This document shows positions 7,527 to 14,861 of a stretch of DNA of 37,352 bases, one piece after another. Source of the DNA: Magnetospirillum moscoviense (lineage in GTDB: Bacteria; Pseudomonadota; Alphaproteobacteria; Rhodospirillales; Magnetospirillaceae); the NCBI RefSeq assembly GCF_001650635.1, contig NZ_LWQU01000139.1, positions 1-37,352 on the forward strand. The letters are read 5' to 3'. Position 1 is the stretch's first letter. Each line of letters begins with the position of its first letter. A program made the translations under genes and the position numbers. Below the pieces are notes generated by a model. It ran no database searches. It saw only the letters and a program-made list of their open reading frames with translations, and had not been told where the DNA came from.

Positions 7527-8284
7527 CCCGGCGGCATCCGGACCGCGCCGTCCAGGCGGATGGTGGTGCCGTTCAGCATGGCGTTGTCGACGATGGCCAT
7601 CACCATCTTGGCATATTCGGCCGGATCGCCCAGGCGGTGCGGGAACAGGGTCGAGGCGACCAGGCCCTCGATGATTTCGGTCGGCATGCCCAGCACCATC
7701 GGCGTGCCGAAATAACCCGGCGCCACCGCCACCACGCGGATGCCGGCGGGGGCGAACTCGCGCGCCGCCGGCAAGGACAGCGAGGCGACGCCCCCCTTCG
7801 ACGCCGCATAGGCGCATTGGCCGATCTGGCCGTCGAAGGCGGCGATCGAGGCGGTGTTGACCACCACGCCGCGCTCGCCGTTTTCCAGCGGGTCCAGCGT
7901 CAGCATGTCGGCAGCCGCCAGCCGCATGACGTTGAAGGTGCCGATCAGGTTGATCTGCACCACGCGGGCGAAATTCTCCAGGGCCAGCGGCCCCTTGCGG
8001 CCGACCACCTTGCCGGGCGTCGCCACACCGGCGCAATTGACGCAGATGCGGGCCACGCCGTGGGCGGCGCGGGCCTGGGCGATGGCCGCCTCGACCGAGG
8101 CCGGGTCGGTGACGTCGCATGAAATGGCGATGCCGCCGATCTGCTCGGCGGTGGCCTTGGCGGTGTCCATGTTGACGTCCAGCACCGCGACCTTGGCGCC
8201 CTTGGCGGCCAGGGCGTGGGCGGTGGCGGCCCCCAGGCCGGAACCGCCGCCGGTGACGATGGCGGCAAGGCTTGTCGGATTCAT
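7523..8284 (-). CDS. Short-chain 3-hydroxyacyl-CoA dehydrogenase (HSD17B10-like)
   Basis: This 253-residue classical SDR has the nucleotide-binding TGGGSGLG (11-18), NCAG, and the catalytic Ser146, Tyr159 and Lys163 (YAASK). The pattern VNTASIAAFDGQIGQCAYAASKGG and the ending NGTTIRLDGAVRMPP resemble the 17-beta-HSD10 / 2-methyl-3-hydroxybutyryl-CoA dehydrogenase group, which oxidises 3-hydroxyacyl-CoAs with NAD+ in isoleucine and fatty acid breakdown. It follows the 3-hydroxyisobutyryl-CoA hydrolase gene by 13 nt, consistent with branched-chain acyl-CoA metabolism. Exact substrate is inferred. Confidence 0.88.
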   Translation of the reverse strand: MNPTSLAAIVTGGGSGLGAATAHALAAKGAKVAVLDVNMDTAKATAEQIGGIAISCDVTDPASVEAAIAQARAAHGVARICVNCAGVATPGKVVGRKGPLALENFARVVQINLIGTFNVMRLAAADMLTLDPLENGERGVVVNTASIAAFDGQIGQCAYAASKGGVASLSLPAAREFAPAGIRVVAVAPGYFGTPMVLGMPTEIIEGLVASTLFPHRLGDPAEYAKMVMAIVDNAMLNGTTIRLDGAVRMPPG

Positions 8285-8297
8285 CTGCTTCTCCCGG

Positions 8298-9320
8298 TCA
8301 ATCGAAGGTCAGGTCGCCGCAGGCGGCGGGAGTGTCGAACCAGGCGGCCAGGTCCGCGGGCGGCGGTCCCCAGGCCGGCTTGTTGTCGCGATCGACCAGC
8401 AGGGCGCGGATGCCCTCGGCGAAGTCGGGGGCCAGGGCCACATGCAGGGCCAGGCGGAATTCCATCTTCATGCAGCCGTCGAAATCCAGGGCAGCGCCCC
8501 GCTTGATCTGCTCGAACGCCACCGCCAGGGCGGTCGGCGATTTCGACCGGATCAAGGCCAAGGTCTCGGCCGCCCACGGATCACGATGGGCGTCCAGGCG
8601 GGCCAGGATGGCCTCCAGGCTGTCGGCGGCGAAGCAGGTGTCGATGATGTCTTGCTTGTCGGCCAAGGGCGCCGGGCCGGAATCTTGGTGGAAGCCGGCC
8701 AGCACCGCCGCCACCTCGCCGCCTTCGGCCAGGGCTGCCCGCAATTCATCCAGCCGGGCCGAAGGCACGTAATGGGTGGCGATGCCGGCCCAAAGGGTGT
8801 CGGCCGCCTTCAGGCGCGCCCCGGTCAGGCCCAGATACATGCCGATGGCACCCGGCAGGCGGGGCAGGAAGTACGAGCCGCCGACATCGGGGAAGAAGCC
8901 GATGCCGGTTTCCGGCATGGCGAACAAGGTCCGTTCGGTCGCCACCCGGGCCGCGCCATGCACCGACACCCCGACGCCGCCGCCCATGACGATGCCGTCG
9001 ATCAAGGCGACATAAGGCTTGGGAAGGCTCTTGATGCGGCGGTTCAGGCGGTATTCGTCGCGATAGAAGGCCTCGACGAAGGGGTGATCCTCGGCCTTGC
9101 AGGCATCGTGCAGGGCGCGGATGTCGCCGCCGGCACAGAAAGCCTTGTCGCCGGCTCCTTCGATGACGATGGCCCCGACCATGGAATCGGCGGCCCATTC
9201 GGCCAATCGGGGATGGATGGCATGGACCTGATCCAAGGTCAGGGCGTTCAGCGCCTTGGGCCGGTCCAGCACGATGCGGCCCAGGCGGCCCAGGCGTTCA
9301 AAATGGATTTCATTGTTCAC
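8298..9320 (-). CDS. 3-hydroxyisobutyryl-CoA hydrolase / enoyl-CoA hydratase-isomerase family
   Basis: The 340-residue crotonase-fold protein matches HIBCH, which hydrolyses 3-hydroxyisobutyryl-CoA in valine degradation. Seen are AFCAGGDIRAL (oxyanion hole), DGIVMGGGVGVSVHG, and the HIBCH-type ATERTLFAMPETGIGFFPDVGGSYFL carrying the catalytic Glu and Asp, plus an extended C-terminus. Start is a GTG at 9320 with GGAG 7 nt upstream. The longer in-frame ATG at 9374 translates a dispersed palindromic repeat (RFWIPACAGMT) and was rejected. It sits between matB and the SDR, and its product is the substrate of the mmsB-type dehydrogenase at 13168. Confidence 0.9.
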   Translation of the reverse strand: MNNEIHFERLGRLGRIVLDRPKALNALTLDQVHAIHPRLAEWAADSMVGAIVIEGAGDKAFCAGGDIRALHDACKAEDHPFVEAFYRDEYRLNRRIKSLPKPYVALIDGIVMGGGVGVSVHGAARVATERTLFAMPETGIGFFPDVGGSYFLPRLPGAIGMYLGLTGARLKAADTLWAGIATHYVPSARLDELRAALAEGGEVAAVLAGFHQDSGPAPLADKQDIIDTCFAADSLEAILARLDAHRDPWAAETLALIRSKSPTALAVAFEQIKRGAALDFDGCMKMEFRLALHVALAPDFAEGIRALLVDRDNKPAWGPPPADLAAWFDTPAACGDLTFD

Positions 9321-9338
9321 CCGTCGTCTCCTCTCGGT

Positions 9339-9424
9339 CGTCATCCCCGCGCAGGCGGGGATCCAGAATCGCACGGGAAATGATCGGAGGTGCCCCCTGG
9401 ATGCCCGCCTGCGCGGGCATGACG
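9339..9424. repeat. Inverted pair of REP-like palindromic repeats
   Basis: Two 28-nt copies (9339-9366 and 9397-9424) lie in opposite orientation, differing at two positions; each is itself palindromic around CCCGC-GCAGG-CGGG. The 30-nt spacer and head-to-head layout look like a BIME/REPIN-type unit. They fill most of the matB to HIBCH gap and could form an RNA hairpin that modulates transcript stability. This type of repeat is widespread in GC-rich proteobacteria. Confidence 0.8.
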
Positions 9425-9440
9425 GGGAAGCGAGCGCTGC

Positions 9441-10979
9441 TCACGACGCTTTCTCCTGCTGGGCGGCCCACTGATCCTTATACGACTCGCGCAGCACGTT
9501 CTTTTGCACCTTGCCCATGGCGTTGCGCGGCAAATCGGGCACGAACACCACCTGCTTGGGCACCTTGTAATTGGCCAACCGGCCTTTCAGGTCCTTGATC
9601 ACCGCCTCGGGCGTCAGGGCGCAATCCTTGGCGCCGACGATGATGGCCAGGCCGGCCTCGCCGAAATCGGGGTGCGGCATGCCGACCACCGCCGATTCCA
9701 CCACGCCGGCCATGCGGTCGATGGCGTCCTCGACTTCCTTCGGATAGACGTTGTAGCCGCCCGAGATGATCAGATCCTTGGCGCGCCCGACGATCGAGAC
9801 ATAACCATCGGCATCGATGAAGCCGACATCGCCGGTCTTGAAGAAGCCGTCGGGGGTGAATTCCGCCTTGGTCTTCTCGGGCATGTTCCAATAGCCCTGG
9901 AAGACGTTGGGGCCCTTGACCTCGATGATGCCGACCTCGCCCTGGGGCAATATTCCGCCTTGTTCGTCGGCGACGCGGATGTCCATGTCGGGCAGGGCCG
10001 GTCCGACGGTGCCGGGCTTACGCTCGCCCACCAGCGGGTTCGAGGTGAACATGCCGCCCTCGGTCATGCCGTAGCGTTCCAGGATGGTGTGACCCGCCTT
10101 TTCCTTGAAGGCGGTGAAGGTCTCGACCAGCAGCGGCGCCGAGCCCGAGATGAACAACCGCATGTTCCGGCACAGATCGGGGGTCAGGCGCGGGCTGGCG
10201 ACCAGGCGGGTATAGAAGGTCGGCACCCCCATGAACACCGTGGCCCGGGGCAGCAGATCCAGCACCTGATCGGCATCGAACTTGGGGCAGAAGATCATCT
10301 TGGTGCCGTTCAGCAGCACGCAATTGGTGGCGACGAACAATCCGTGGGTGTGAAAGATCGGCAGCGCGTGCAGCAGCACGTCGCCCGGCAGGAAGCCCCA
10401 AAGCTTATGCAAGGTGGTGGCGTTGGCCCCCAGATTGGTGTGGCTCATCATCGCGCCCTTGGGCCGCCCGGTGGTGCCGGACGAATAAAGGATGGCGGCG
10501 ATGTCGTCGCCCGCGCGGGCGCAGGTGGCGAAGCTGCCCGGCTGGTCCGAGGCGGCCTCGGTCAGGCTGCCGGTACCGTCGGCGCCCAGGGTCAGCACCG
10601 TGGCCTCGATGCCGGCCTCGCCCACCAGCCTTTGCAGTTCGGGCAGGCGGGCCGGCTGGCACACCACCACGCGAGGGGCGGCGTCCTTCAGGAAATAGGC
10701 CAGCTCGTCCGACTGATAGGCGGTATTCAGCGGCAACAGCACCGCACCGGCCCGCAGGCAGGCCAGGTACAAGAAGATCGCTTCCGGCGACTTGTCGACC
10801 TGGACGGCGACGCGGTCGCCCGGCTCGGTGCCGGCGGCGACCAGGGCATGGGCGTAACGCGCCGACAGCGCCTCGAGTTGGCCGTAGGACCAGATCGGCC
10901 CGTCCGGGACCTCGATGAACGGCAGGGTGCGGTCGGCGGGGAAGCGGCTGTGAAACAGCTCGTAGAGGTTGGCCCCCAT
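9441..10979 (-). CDS. matB: Malonyl-CoA/methylmalonyl-CoA synthetase (MatB)
   Basis: The 512-residue AMP-forming ligase closely resembles MatB, which activates malonate and often methylmalonate to the CoA thioester. The AMP loop SSGTTGRPKG is at 166-175, YGMTEGG follows, then GGYNVYPKEVEDAID, and the catalytic C-terminal lysine is in NAMGKVQKN (Lys490). Long stretches such as HALPIFHTHGLFVATN, VFMGVPTFYTRL and LFISGSAPLL are the MatB pattern as I recall it from Rhodopseudomonas. It follows a GntR regulator, an arrangement like matR-matB. A strong inverted repeat lies upstream. No malonyl-CoA decarboxylase or malonate carrier is visible here. Confidence 0.9.
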   Translation of the reverse strand: MGANLYELFHSRFPADRTLPFIEVPDGPIWSYGQLEALSARYAHALVAAGTEPGDRVAVQVDKSPEAIFLYLACLRAGAVLLPLNTAYQSDELAYFLKDAAPRVVVCQPARLPELQRLVGEAGIEATVLTLGADGTGSLTEAASDQPGSFATCARAGDDIAAILYSSGTTGRPKGAMMSHTNLGANATTLHKLWGFLPGDVLLHALPIFHTHGLFVATNCVLLNGTKMIFCPKFDADQVLDLLPRATVFMGVPTFYTRLVASPRLTPDLCRNMRLFISGSAPLLVETFTAFKEKAGHTILERYGMTEGGMFTSNPLVGERKPGTVGPALPDMDIRVADEQGGILPQGEVGIIEVKGPNVFQGYWNMPEKTKAEFTPDGFFKTGDVGFIDADGYVSIVGRAKDLIISGGYNVYPKEVEDAIDRMAGVVESAVVGMPHPDFGEAGLAIIVGAKDCALTPEAVIKDLKGRLANYKVPKQVVFVPDLPRNAMGKVQKNVLRESYKDQWAAQQEKAS

Positions 10980-11050
10980 CGCAGGTCATCCTTGGACGTG
11001 AAAGCAGGTCGCGTCAGCGATAACACAGCGATGTCCGGACCACCAGCCCT

Positions 11051-11082
11051 TTGTATCCAAGAATTGGTCTATTTGGATACAA
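11051..11082. promoter_or_regulatory. Inverted repeat upstream of matB, candidate GntR operator
   Basis: A perfect 10-bp inverted repeat, TTGTATCCAA and TTGGATACAA, is separated by 12 nt and sits between the gntR stop (11084) and the matB start (10979). The half-site GTATCC/GGATAC resembles FadR-subfamily GntR operators, which often contain GTATAC-like cores. It has no U tract, so regulation of matB is more likely than termination. The gntR product is the obvious candidate to bind it. Confidence 0.6.
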
Positions 11083-11083
11083 G

Positions 11084-11785
11084 CTACCGCATGATCGAGA
11101 CGAATTCCGAGAAGATATCGGCCTGGATGGTGACATGCTTGCGCATGGCGGCATGGGCCCGGTCGGGGTCGGCGGCCAGGATGGCATCCAGGACCTCGCC
11201 ATGTTCGCGGAAGGATTCATCGACCCGGGCCGGGTGGTTCAGCTGATAGCGGCGATAGGGGGCCAGGCGGGCGAACAGCGAATGGGCCATCTCGTTCAGC
11301 ACCTCGTTGTGGCTGCCGGAATAGATGGCTTCGTGGAAGGAATGGTTGACGGCGTAATACTCGTCCAGGCGGCGGGCCTGGCACATCTCGCGCGAGGTGT
11401 CGTGCAGGCCCTGCAGGGCCTCGCGCTCGGACCCAGACATCCGCCGGGCGGCGTAGCGGGCGCACAAACCCTCGACTTCGCTCATCACCTCGAACATCTG
11501 GACCATGCGGTGCAGGTCCAGCGGCGCGACCACCGCGCCCTGGCGCGGCTTCTTGACCACCAGGCCGGAATAGACCAGCTGCAAGATGGCTTCGCGGACC
11601 GGCGTGCGCGACAGATTGAAGCGCGCCGCCAGGCTTTCCTCGTCCAGTTTGGTGCCGGGGCGCAGCTCGCCCGAGAAGATGTCGGACTCGATGGCCTGGC
11701 GGATTTCGTCGGCCCGCGTCGCCGCCTGTCGCTTCTTGCTCACCTGTTTCGCCCCCGCCACTGCATGCCCATTTCGTGACACCAT
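11084..11785 (-). CDS. GntR-family (FCD/FadR subgroup) transcriptional regulator
   Basis: The 233-residue protein has an N-terminal winged helix (RADEIRQAIESDIFSGELRPGTKLDEESLAARF, then NLSRTPVREAILQL) typical of GntR proteins, and a C-terminal all-helical FCD domain with metal-ligand-like HSFHEAIYSGSHN and FREHGEVLDAI. The ATG at 11785 is chosen; a much longer open frame upstream is antisense to the acyl-CoA dehydrogenase gene. Next to matB it probably acts like MatR, sensing malonate/methylmalonate or a CoA ester, but the effector is inferred. It is divergent from the 12008 gene and may control both directions. Confidence 0.88.
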   Translation of the reverse strand: MVSRNGHAVAGAKQVSKKRQAATRADEIRQAIESDIFSGELRPGTKLDEESLAARFNLSRTPVREAILQLVYSGLVVKKPRQGAVVAPLDLHRMVQMFEVMSEVEGLCARYAARRMSGSEREALQGLHDTSREMCQARRLDEYYAVNHSFHEAIYSGSHNEVLNEMAHSLFARLAPYRRYQLNHPARVDESFREHGEVLDAILAADPDRAHAAMRKHVTIQADIFSEFVSIMR

Positions 11786-12007
11786 CGTGACCGGCACTAT
11801 AGCCATTCTTCGGACACAAAAATACCGAATTTCGTATACAGACGCTGGACGGGTGGAATGCGATATGCTACCCCTGAACGACCAATCAACCGGGCCGCGA
11901 GAGCCTGGGATGGGGAAATGGCTGAAACGTCCGGAAAAACCGCCGACGGCGCTTCCCCAAAAAAGAAACGTGTGTTCGTTTTGTGCATTGCACCATGACG
12001 AGGAACC
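11786..12007. promoter_or_regulatory. Divergent gntR / acyl-CoA dehydrogenase intergenic region
   Basis: The 222-nt gap must carry promoters for both directions. An AT-rich segment at about 11815-11842 contains an imperfect palindrome and GTATAC, the core also found in the repeat upstream of matB, so the same GntR protein may bind here. I see no convincing -35/-10 pair in either direction. A TGGGGAA ... TTCCCCA pair (11911-11917 and 11953-11959) could form a long-loop hairpin in the plus-strand leader. Confidence 0.4.
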
Positions 12008-13147
12008 ATGCAGTTCGGTCTGACCGAGGATCAGGAAGCGTTTCGTCAGGCGGCGCGTGATTTCGCCGAAGGCGAGATGGCGCCCCATGCCGCCCATTGG
12101 GACGAGCACGAGATTTTCCCGGCCGACACCCTGCGCGCCGCCGCCGAGTTGGGTTTTGCCGGCATCTATGTCGGCGACGATGTCGGCGGCTCGGCCCTGG
12201 GCCGGCTGGACGCGGCGCTGATCTTCGAGGAACTGGCCGCCGCCTGCCCCTCGACCGCCGCCTATATCTCGATCCACAACATGGCGGCGTGGATGATCGA
12301 CCGCTTCGGCTCGGACGACCAACGCCGCCGCTGGCTGCCCGATCTGACCAAGATGCGCACCTTCGCCAGCTATTGCCTGACCGAGCCGGGCGCGGGGTCC
12401 GATGCAGCAAGCTTGCGCACCCGGGCCGAGAAGGATGGCGACCATTATGTGCTGAACGGATCGAAGGCCTTCATCTCGAGTGGCGGCGTGTCGGACGTCT
12501 ATGTGGTGATGGCCCGCACCAATGGCCCCGGCCCCAAGGGCATTTCCTGCCTGGTGGTGGAAAAGGGCACGCCCGGCCTGTCGTTCGGCAAGCAGGAAAA
12601 GAAGCTGGGCTGGAAGTCCCAGCCGACCGCCGCCCTGATCTTCGAGGATTGCAAGGTGCCGGCCGCCAACCTGATCGGCGCCGAAGGCGACGGCTTCAAG
12701 ATCGCCATGAAGGGCCTGGATGGCGGACGCCTGAATATCGGCGCCTGTTCCTTGGGCGGCGCCCGACGCTGCCTGGAACTGGCCATCGATTATACCGGCC
12801 AACGCAGCCAGTTCGGCCAGACCATCGCCAGCTTCCAGAACACCCAGTTCCAACTGGCCGACATGGCCACCGAGTTGGAAGCGGCGCGGCTGTTGCTGCA
12901 CCGCGCCGCCAGCCTGCTGGATGCCGGCTCGCCCGACGCCACGGTGCAATGCGCCATGGCCAAGCGCCTGGCCACCGACACCGGTTTTTCGGTGGTGGAT
13001 CGGGCGCTGCAGTTGTTCGGCGGCTACGGCTACATCAAGGAATATCCCATCGAGCGGTTCTTACGCGACCTGCGCGTCCACCGCATTCTCGAGGGCACCA
13101 ACGAAATCATGCGCGTCATCGTCGGCCGGGCCTTGACCAAGGCCTGA
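12008..13147 (+). CDS. Acyl-CoA dehydrogenase, isobutyryl-CoA dehydrogenase-like
   Basis: This 379-residue flavoprotein oxidises an acyl-CoA to the 2-enoyl-CoA, passing electrons to ETF. Motifs include [16 protein letters not shown] (FAD/substrate contact), [18 protein letters not shown], and the catalytic Glu362 in [10 protein letters not shown]. The pattern resembles ACAD8 (isobutyryl-CoA dehydrogenase). It is the first gene of the long plus-strand array, 20 nt before a 3-hydroxyisobutyrate dehydrogenase gene, which supports valine-type chemistry. ATG 12008 is preceded by GAGGAACC. The long upstream frame and the 653-residue overlapping frame are shadows. Confidence 0.92.
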   Translation: MQFGLTEDQEAFRQAARDFAEGEMAPHAAHWDEHEIFPADTLRAAAELGFAGIYVGDDVGGSALGRLDAALIFEELAAACPSTAAYISIHNMAAWMIDRFGSDDQRRRWLPDLTKMRTFASYCLTEPGAGSDAASLRTRAEKDGDHYVLNGSKAFISSGGVSDVYVVMARTNGPGPKGISCLVVEKGTPGLSFGKQEKKLGWKSQPTAALIFEDCKVPAANLIGAEGDGFKIAMKGLDGGRLNIGACSLGGARRCLELAIDYTGQRSQFGQTIASFQNTQFQLADMATELEAARLLLHRAASLLDAGSPDATVQCAMAKRLATDTGFSVVDRALQLFGGYGYIKEYPIERFLRDLRVHRILEGTNEIMRVIVGRALTKA

Positions 13148-13167
13148 CCAGCAAGGGGAGAAGACTT

Positions 13168-14058
13168 ATGGCGAAGATCGGTTTCATCGGCCTGGGCAAC
13201 ATGGGCGCCCCGATGATGAAGAACCTGCTGAAGGCCGGCCATCAGGTCGCCGCCTTCGACGTGGTCCCGGCCGCCCGCGAGGCCGCCGCCGCCGGTGGCG
13301 CCACCGCTTGCGCCAGCGCCGCCGAGGTGGCCCGGGACGCCGAGATCGTCGTCACCATGCTGCCGGCCGGCGAGCATGTGAAGGCGGTGATGCTGGGCGA
13401 GGCTGGCCTGCTGGCCGCGGCGCCCAAGGGTTGCCTGTTCATCGACAGCTCGACCATCGACGTGGCCAGCGCCCGCGAGGTGGCCGCCGCCGCCGAAGCC
13501 TCCGGCCATCTGATGGTCGATGCGCCGGTCTCGGGCGGCGTCGGCGGGGCCGAGGCCGGCACCTTGACCTTCATGGTCGGCGGTTCCGACGCTTCGTTTG
13601 CCAAGGCTTTGCCGATCCTGGAAGCCATGGGCAAGAACATCGTCCATGCCGGCGGGCCGGGCAACGGCCAGGCCGCCAAGATCTGCAACAACATGCTGCT
13701 GGGCATTTCGATGATCGGCACCTGCGAGGCCTTCGCGCTGGCCGAGAAGCTGGGTCTGGACGCCCAGAAATTGTTCGACATCGCCTCGAAATCCTCGGGC
13801 CAGTGCTGGTCGATGACCTCGTATTGCCCGGTGCCCGGCCCGGTGCCGACCTCTCCGGCCAACCGCGACTACAAGGCCGGCTTCACCGCCGCCATGATGT
13901 TGAAGGATCTGAAGCTGGCGGTGGAAGCGGCCTCGAAGGCCGGCGCCGCCGTGCCGCTGGGGGCCGAAGCGGCCCAGCTTTACACCCTGTTCGCCGCCGC
14001 CGGCTCGGCCGGGGTCGATTTCTCCGGCATCATCCGCATGCTGAAGGGTGACAAGTGA
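13168..14058 (+). CDS. mmsB: 3-hydroxyisobutyrate dehydrogenase
   Basis: The 296-residue protein oxidises 3-hydroxyisobutyrate to methylmalonate semialdehyde with NAD+. It shows the N-terminal Rossmann motif GFIGLGNMGAPM, the substrate-binding DAPVSGGVGGAEAGTL, and GNGQAAKICNNMLL with the catalytic Lys of the beta-hydroxyacid dehydrogenase family. Start ATG 13168 has GGGGAG upstream. With the ACAD at 12008 and the HIBCH at 8298 it covers three valine-pathway steps. Its stop overlaps the livG ATG by one base, so it is translationally coupled to the transporter. Confidence 0.93.
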   Translation: MAKIGFIGLGNMGAPMMKNLLKAGHQVAAFDVVPAAREAAAAGGATACASAAEVARDAEIVVTMLPAGEHVKAVMLGEAGLLAAAPKGCLFIDSSTIDVASAREVAAAAEASGHLMVDAPVSGGVGGAEAGTLTFMVGGSDASFAKALPILEAMGKNIVHAGGPGNGQAAKICNNMLLGISMIGTCEAFALAEKLGLDAQKLFDIASKSSGQCWSMTSYCPVPGPVPTSPANRDYKAGFTAAMMLKDLKLAVEAASKAGAAVPLGAEAAQLYTLFAAAGSAGVDFSGIIRMLKGDK

Positions 14059-14852
14059 TGAACGCCGCCACCTCCCCGGTGCTGGAAGTCCGCGACGTCA
14101 GCTTGGGCTTCGGCGGCGTGCGCGCCCTGACCGAGGTCAGCTTCCACGTCAACAAGGGCGAATTGTTCTCGATCATCGGCCCCAACGGCGCCGGCAAGAC
14201 CTCGATGCTGAACTGCATCTCGGGCCGCTACACCCCGACCGCCGGCCGGGTGTTCCTGGAAGGCCGCGACGTCACGGGCTTAAGCCCCAATCACCGCGCC
14301 ACCCTTGGCATCGGCCGCACCTTCCAGAACCTGGCCCTGTTCGGCCACATGACCGTGCTGGAAAACATCATGGTCGGCCGCCATCACCTGTTGAAGAACA
14401 ACTTCCTGAGCGGGGCACTGTACTGGGGGGGCGCCCAGAAAGAGGAACTGGCCCACAGGCGCAAGGTCGAGGACATCATCGACTTCCTGGAAATCACCCA
14501 TATCCGGAAAGCGCACGCCGGCACCCTGCCCTATGGCTTGCGCAAGCGGGTCGAACTGGCGCGCGCCATGGCGGTCGAGCCCAAGATCATCCTGCTGGAC
14601 GAGCCGATGGCCGGCATGAACCTCGAGGAAAAAGAGGACATGGCCCGCTACATCGTCGACCTCAACGAGGAATGGGGCATGACGGTGGTGATGATCGAAC
14701 ACGACATGGGCGTGGTGATGGACATCTCGAACCGGGTCATCGTGCTGGAATTCGGCCGCAAGATCGCCGACGGCCTGCCCGACGAGGTGATGAACAACGA
14801 ACGAGTCAAGGTCGCCTATCTGGGCGTCGATGACGACGAAGACGCGGCCTAG
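14058..14852 (+). CDS. livG: Liv-type ABC transporter ATP-binding protein (LivG)
   Basis: This 264-residue ATPase energises uptake by a branched-chain-amino-acid-type ABC importer. Walker A is GPNGAGKT (41-48), Walker B is IILLDEP, and the signature is the LivG-like LPYGLRKRVELARAM. The BCA-type C-terminal tail is present. I chose ATG 14058 (the preceding GTG is possible). The gene shares one base with mmsB and is followed 9 nt later by an acyl-CoA ligase gene, unusual inside an amino acid transporter operon and suggestive of an organic acid substrate. Confidence 0.93.
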   Translation: MNAATSPVLEVRDVSLGFGGVRALTEVSFHVNKGELFSIIGPNGAGKTSMLNCISGRYTPTAGRVFLEGRDVTGLSPNHRATLGIGRTFQNLALFGHMTVLENIMVGRHHLLKNNFLSGALYWGGAQKEELAHRRKVEDIIDFLEITHIRKAHAGTLPYGLRKRVELARAMAVEPKIILLDEPMAGMNLEEKEDMARYIVDLNEEWGMTVVMIEHDMGVVMDISNRVIVLEFGRKIADGLPDEVMNNERVKVAYLGVDDDEDAA

Positions 14853-14861
14853 GGGTTGGAT

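Noticed and set aside
9321-9374. ATG start of the HIBCH gene at 9374
   Set aside because: The extra residues translate the REP-like palindrome; the GTG at 9320 has a good ribosome binding site.
12097-13167. Plus-strand frame of the HIBADH gene extended upstream to 12097
   Set aside because: The extension is an out-of-frame shadow of the acyl-CoA dehydrogenase; HIBADH begins at ATG 13168 with GGGGAG upstream and the Rossmann motif right after.
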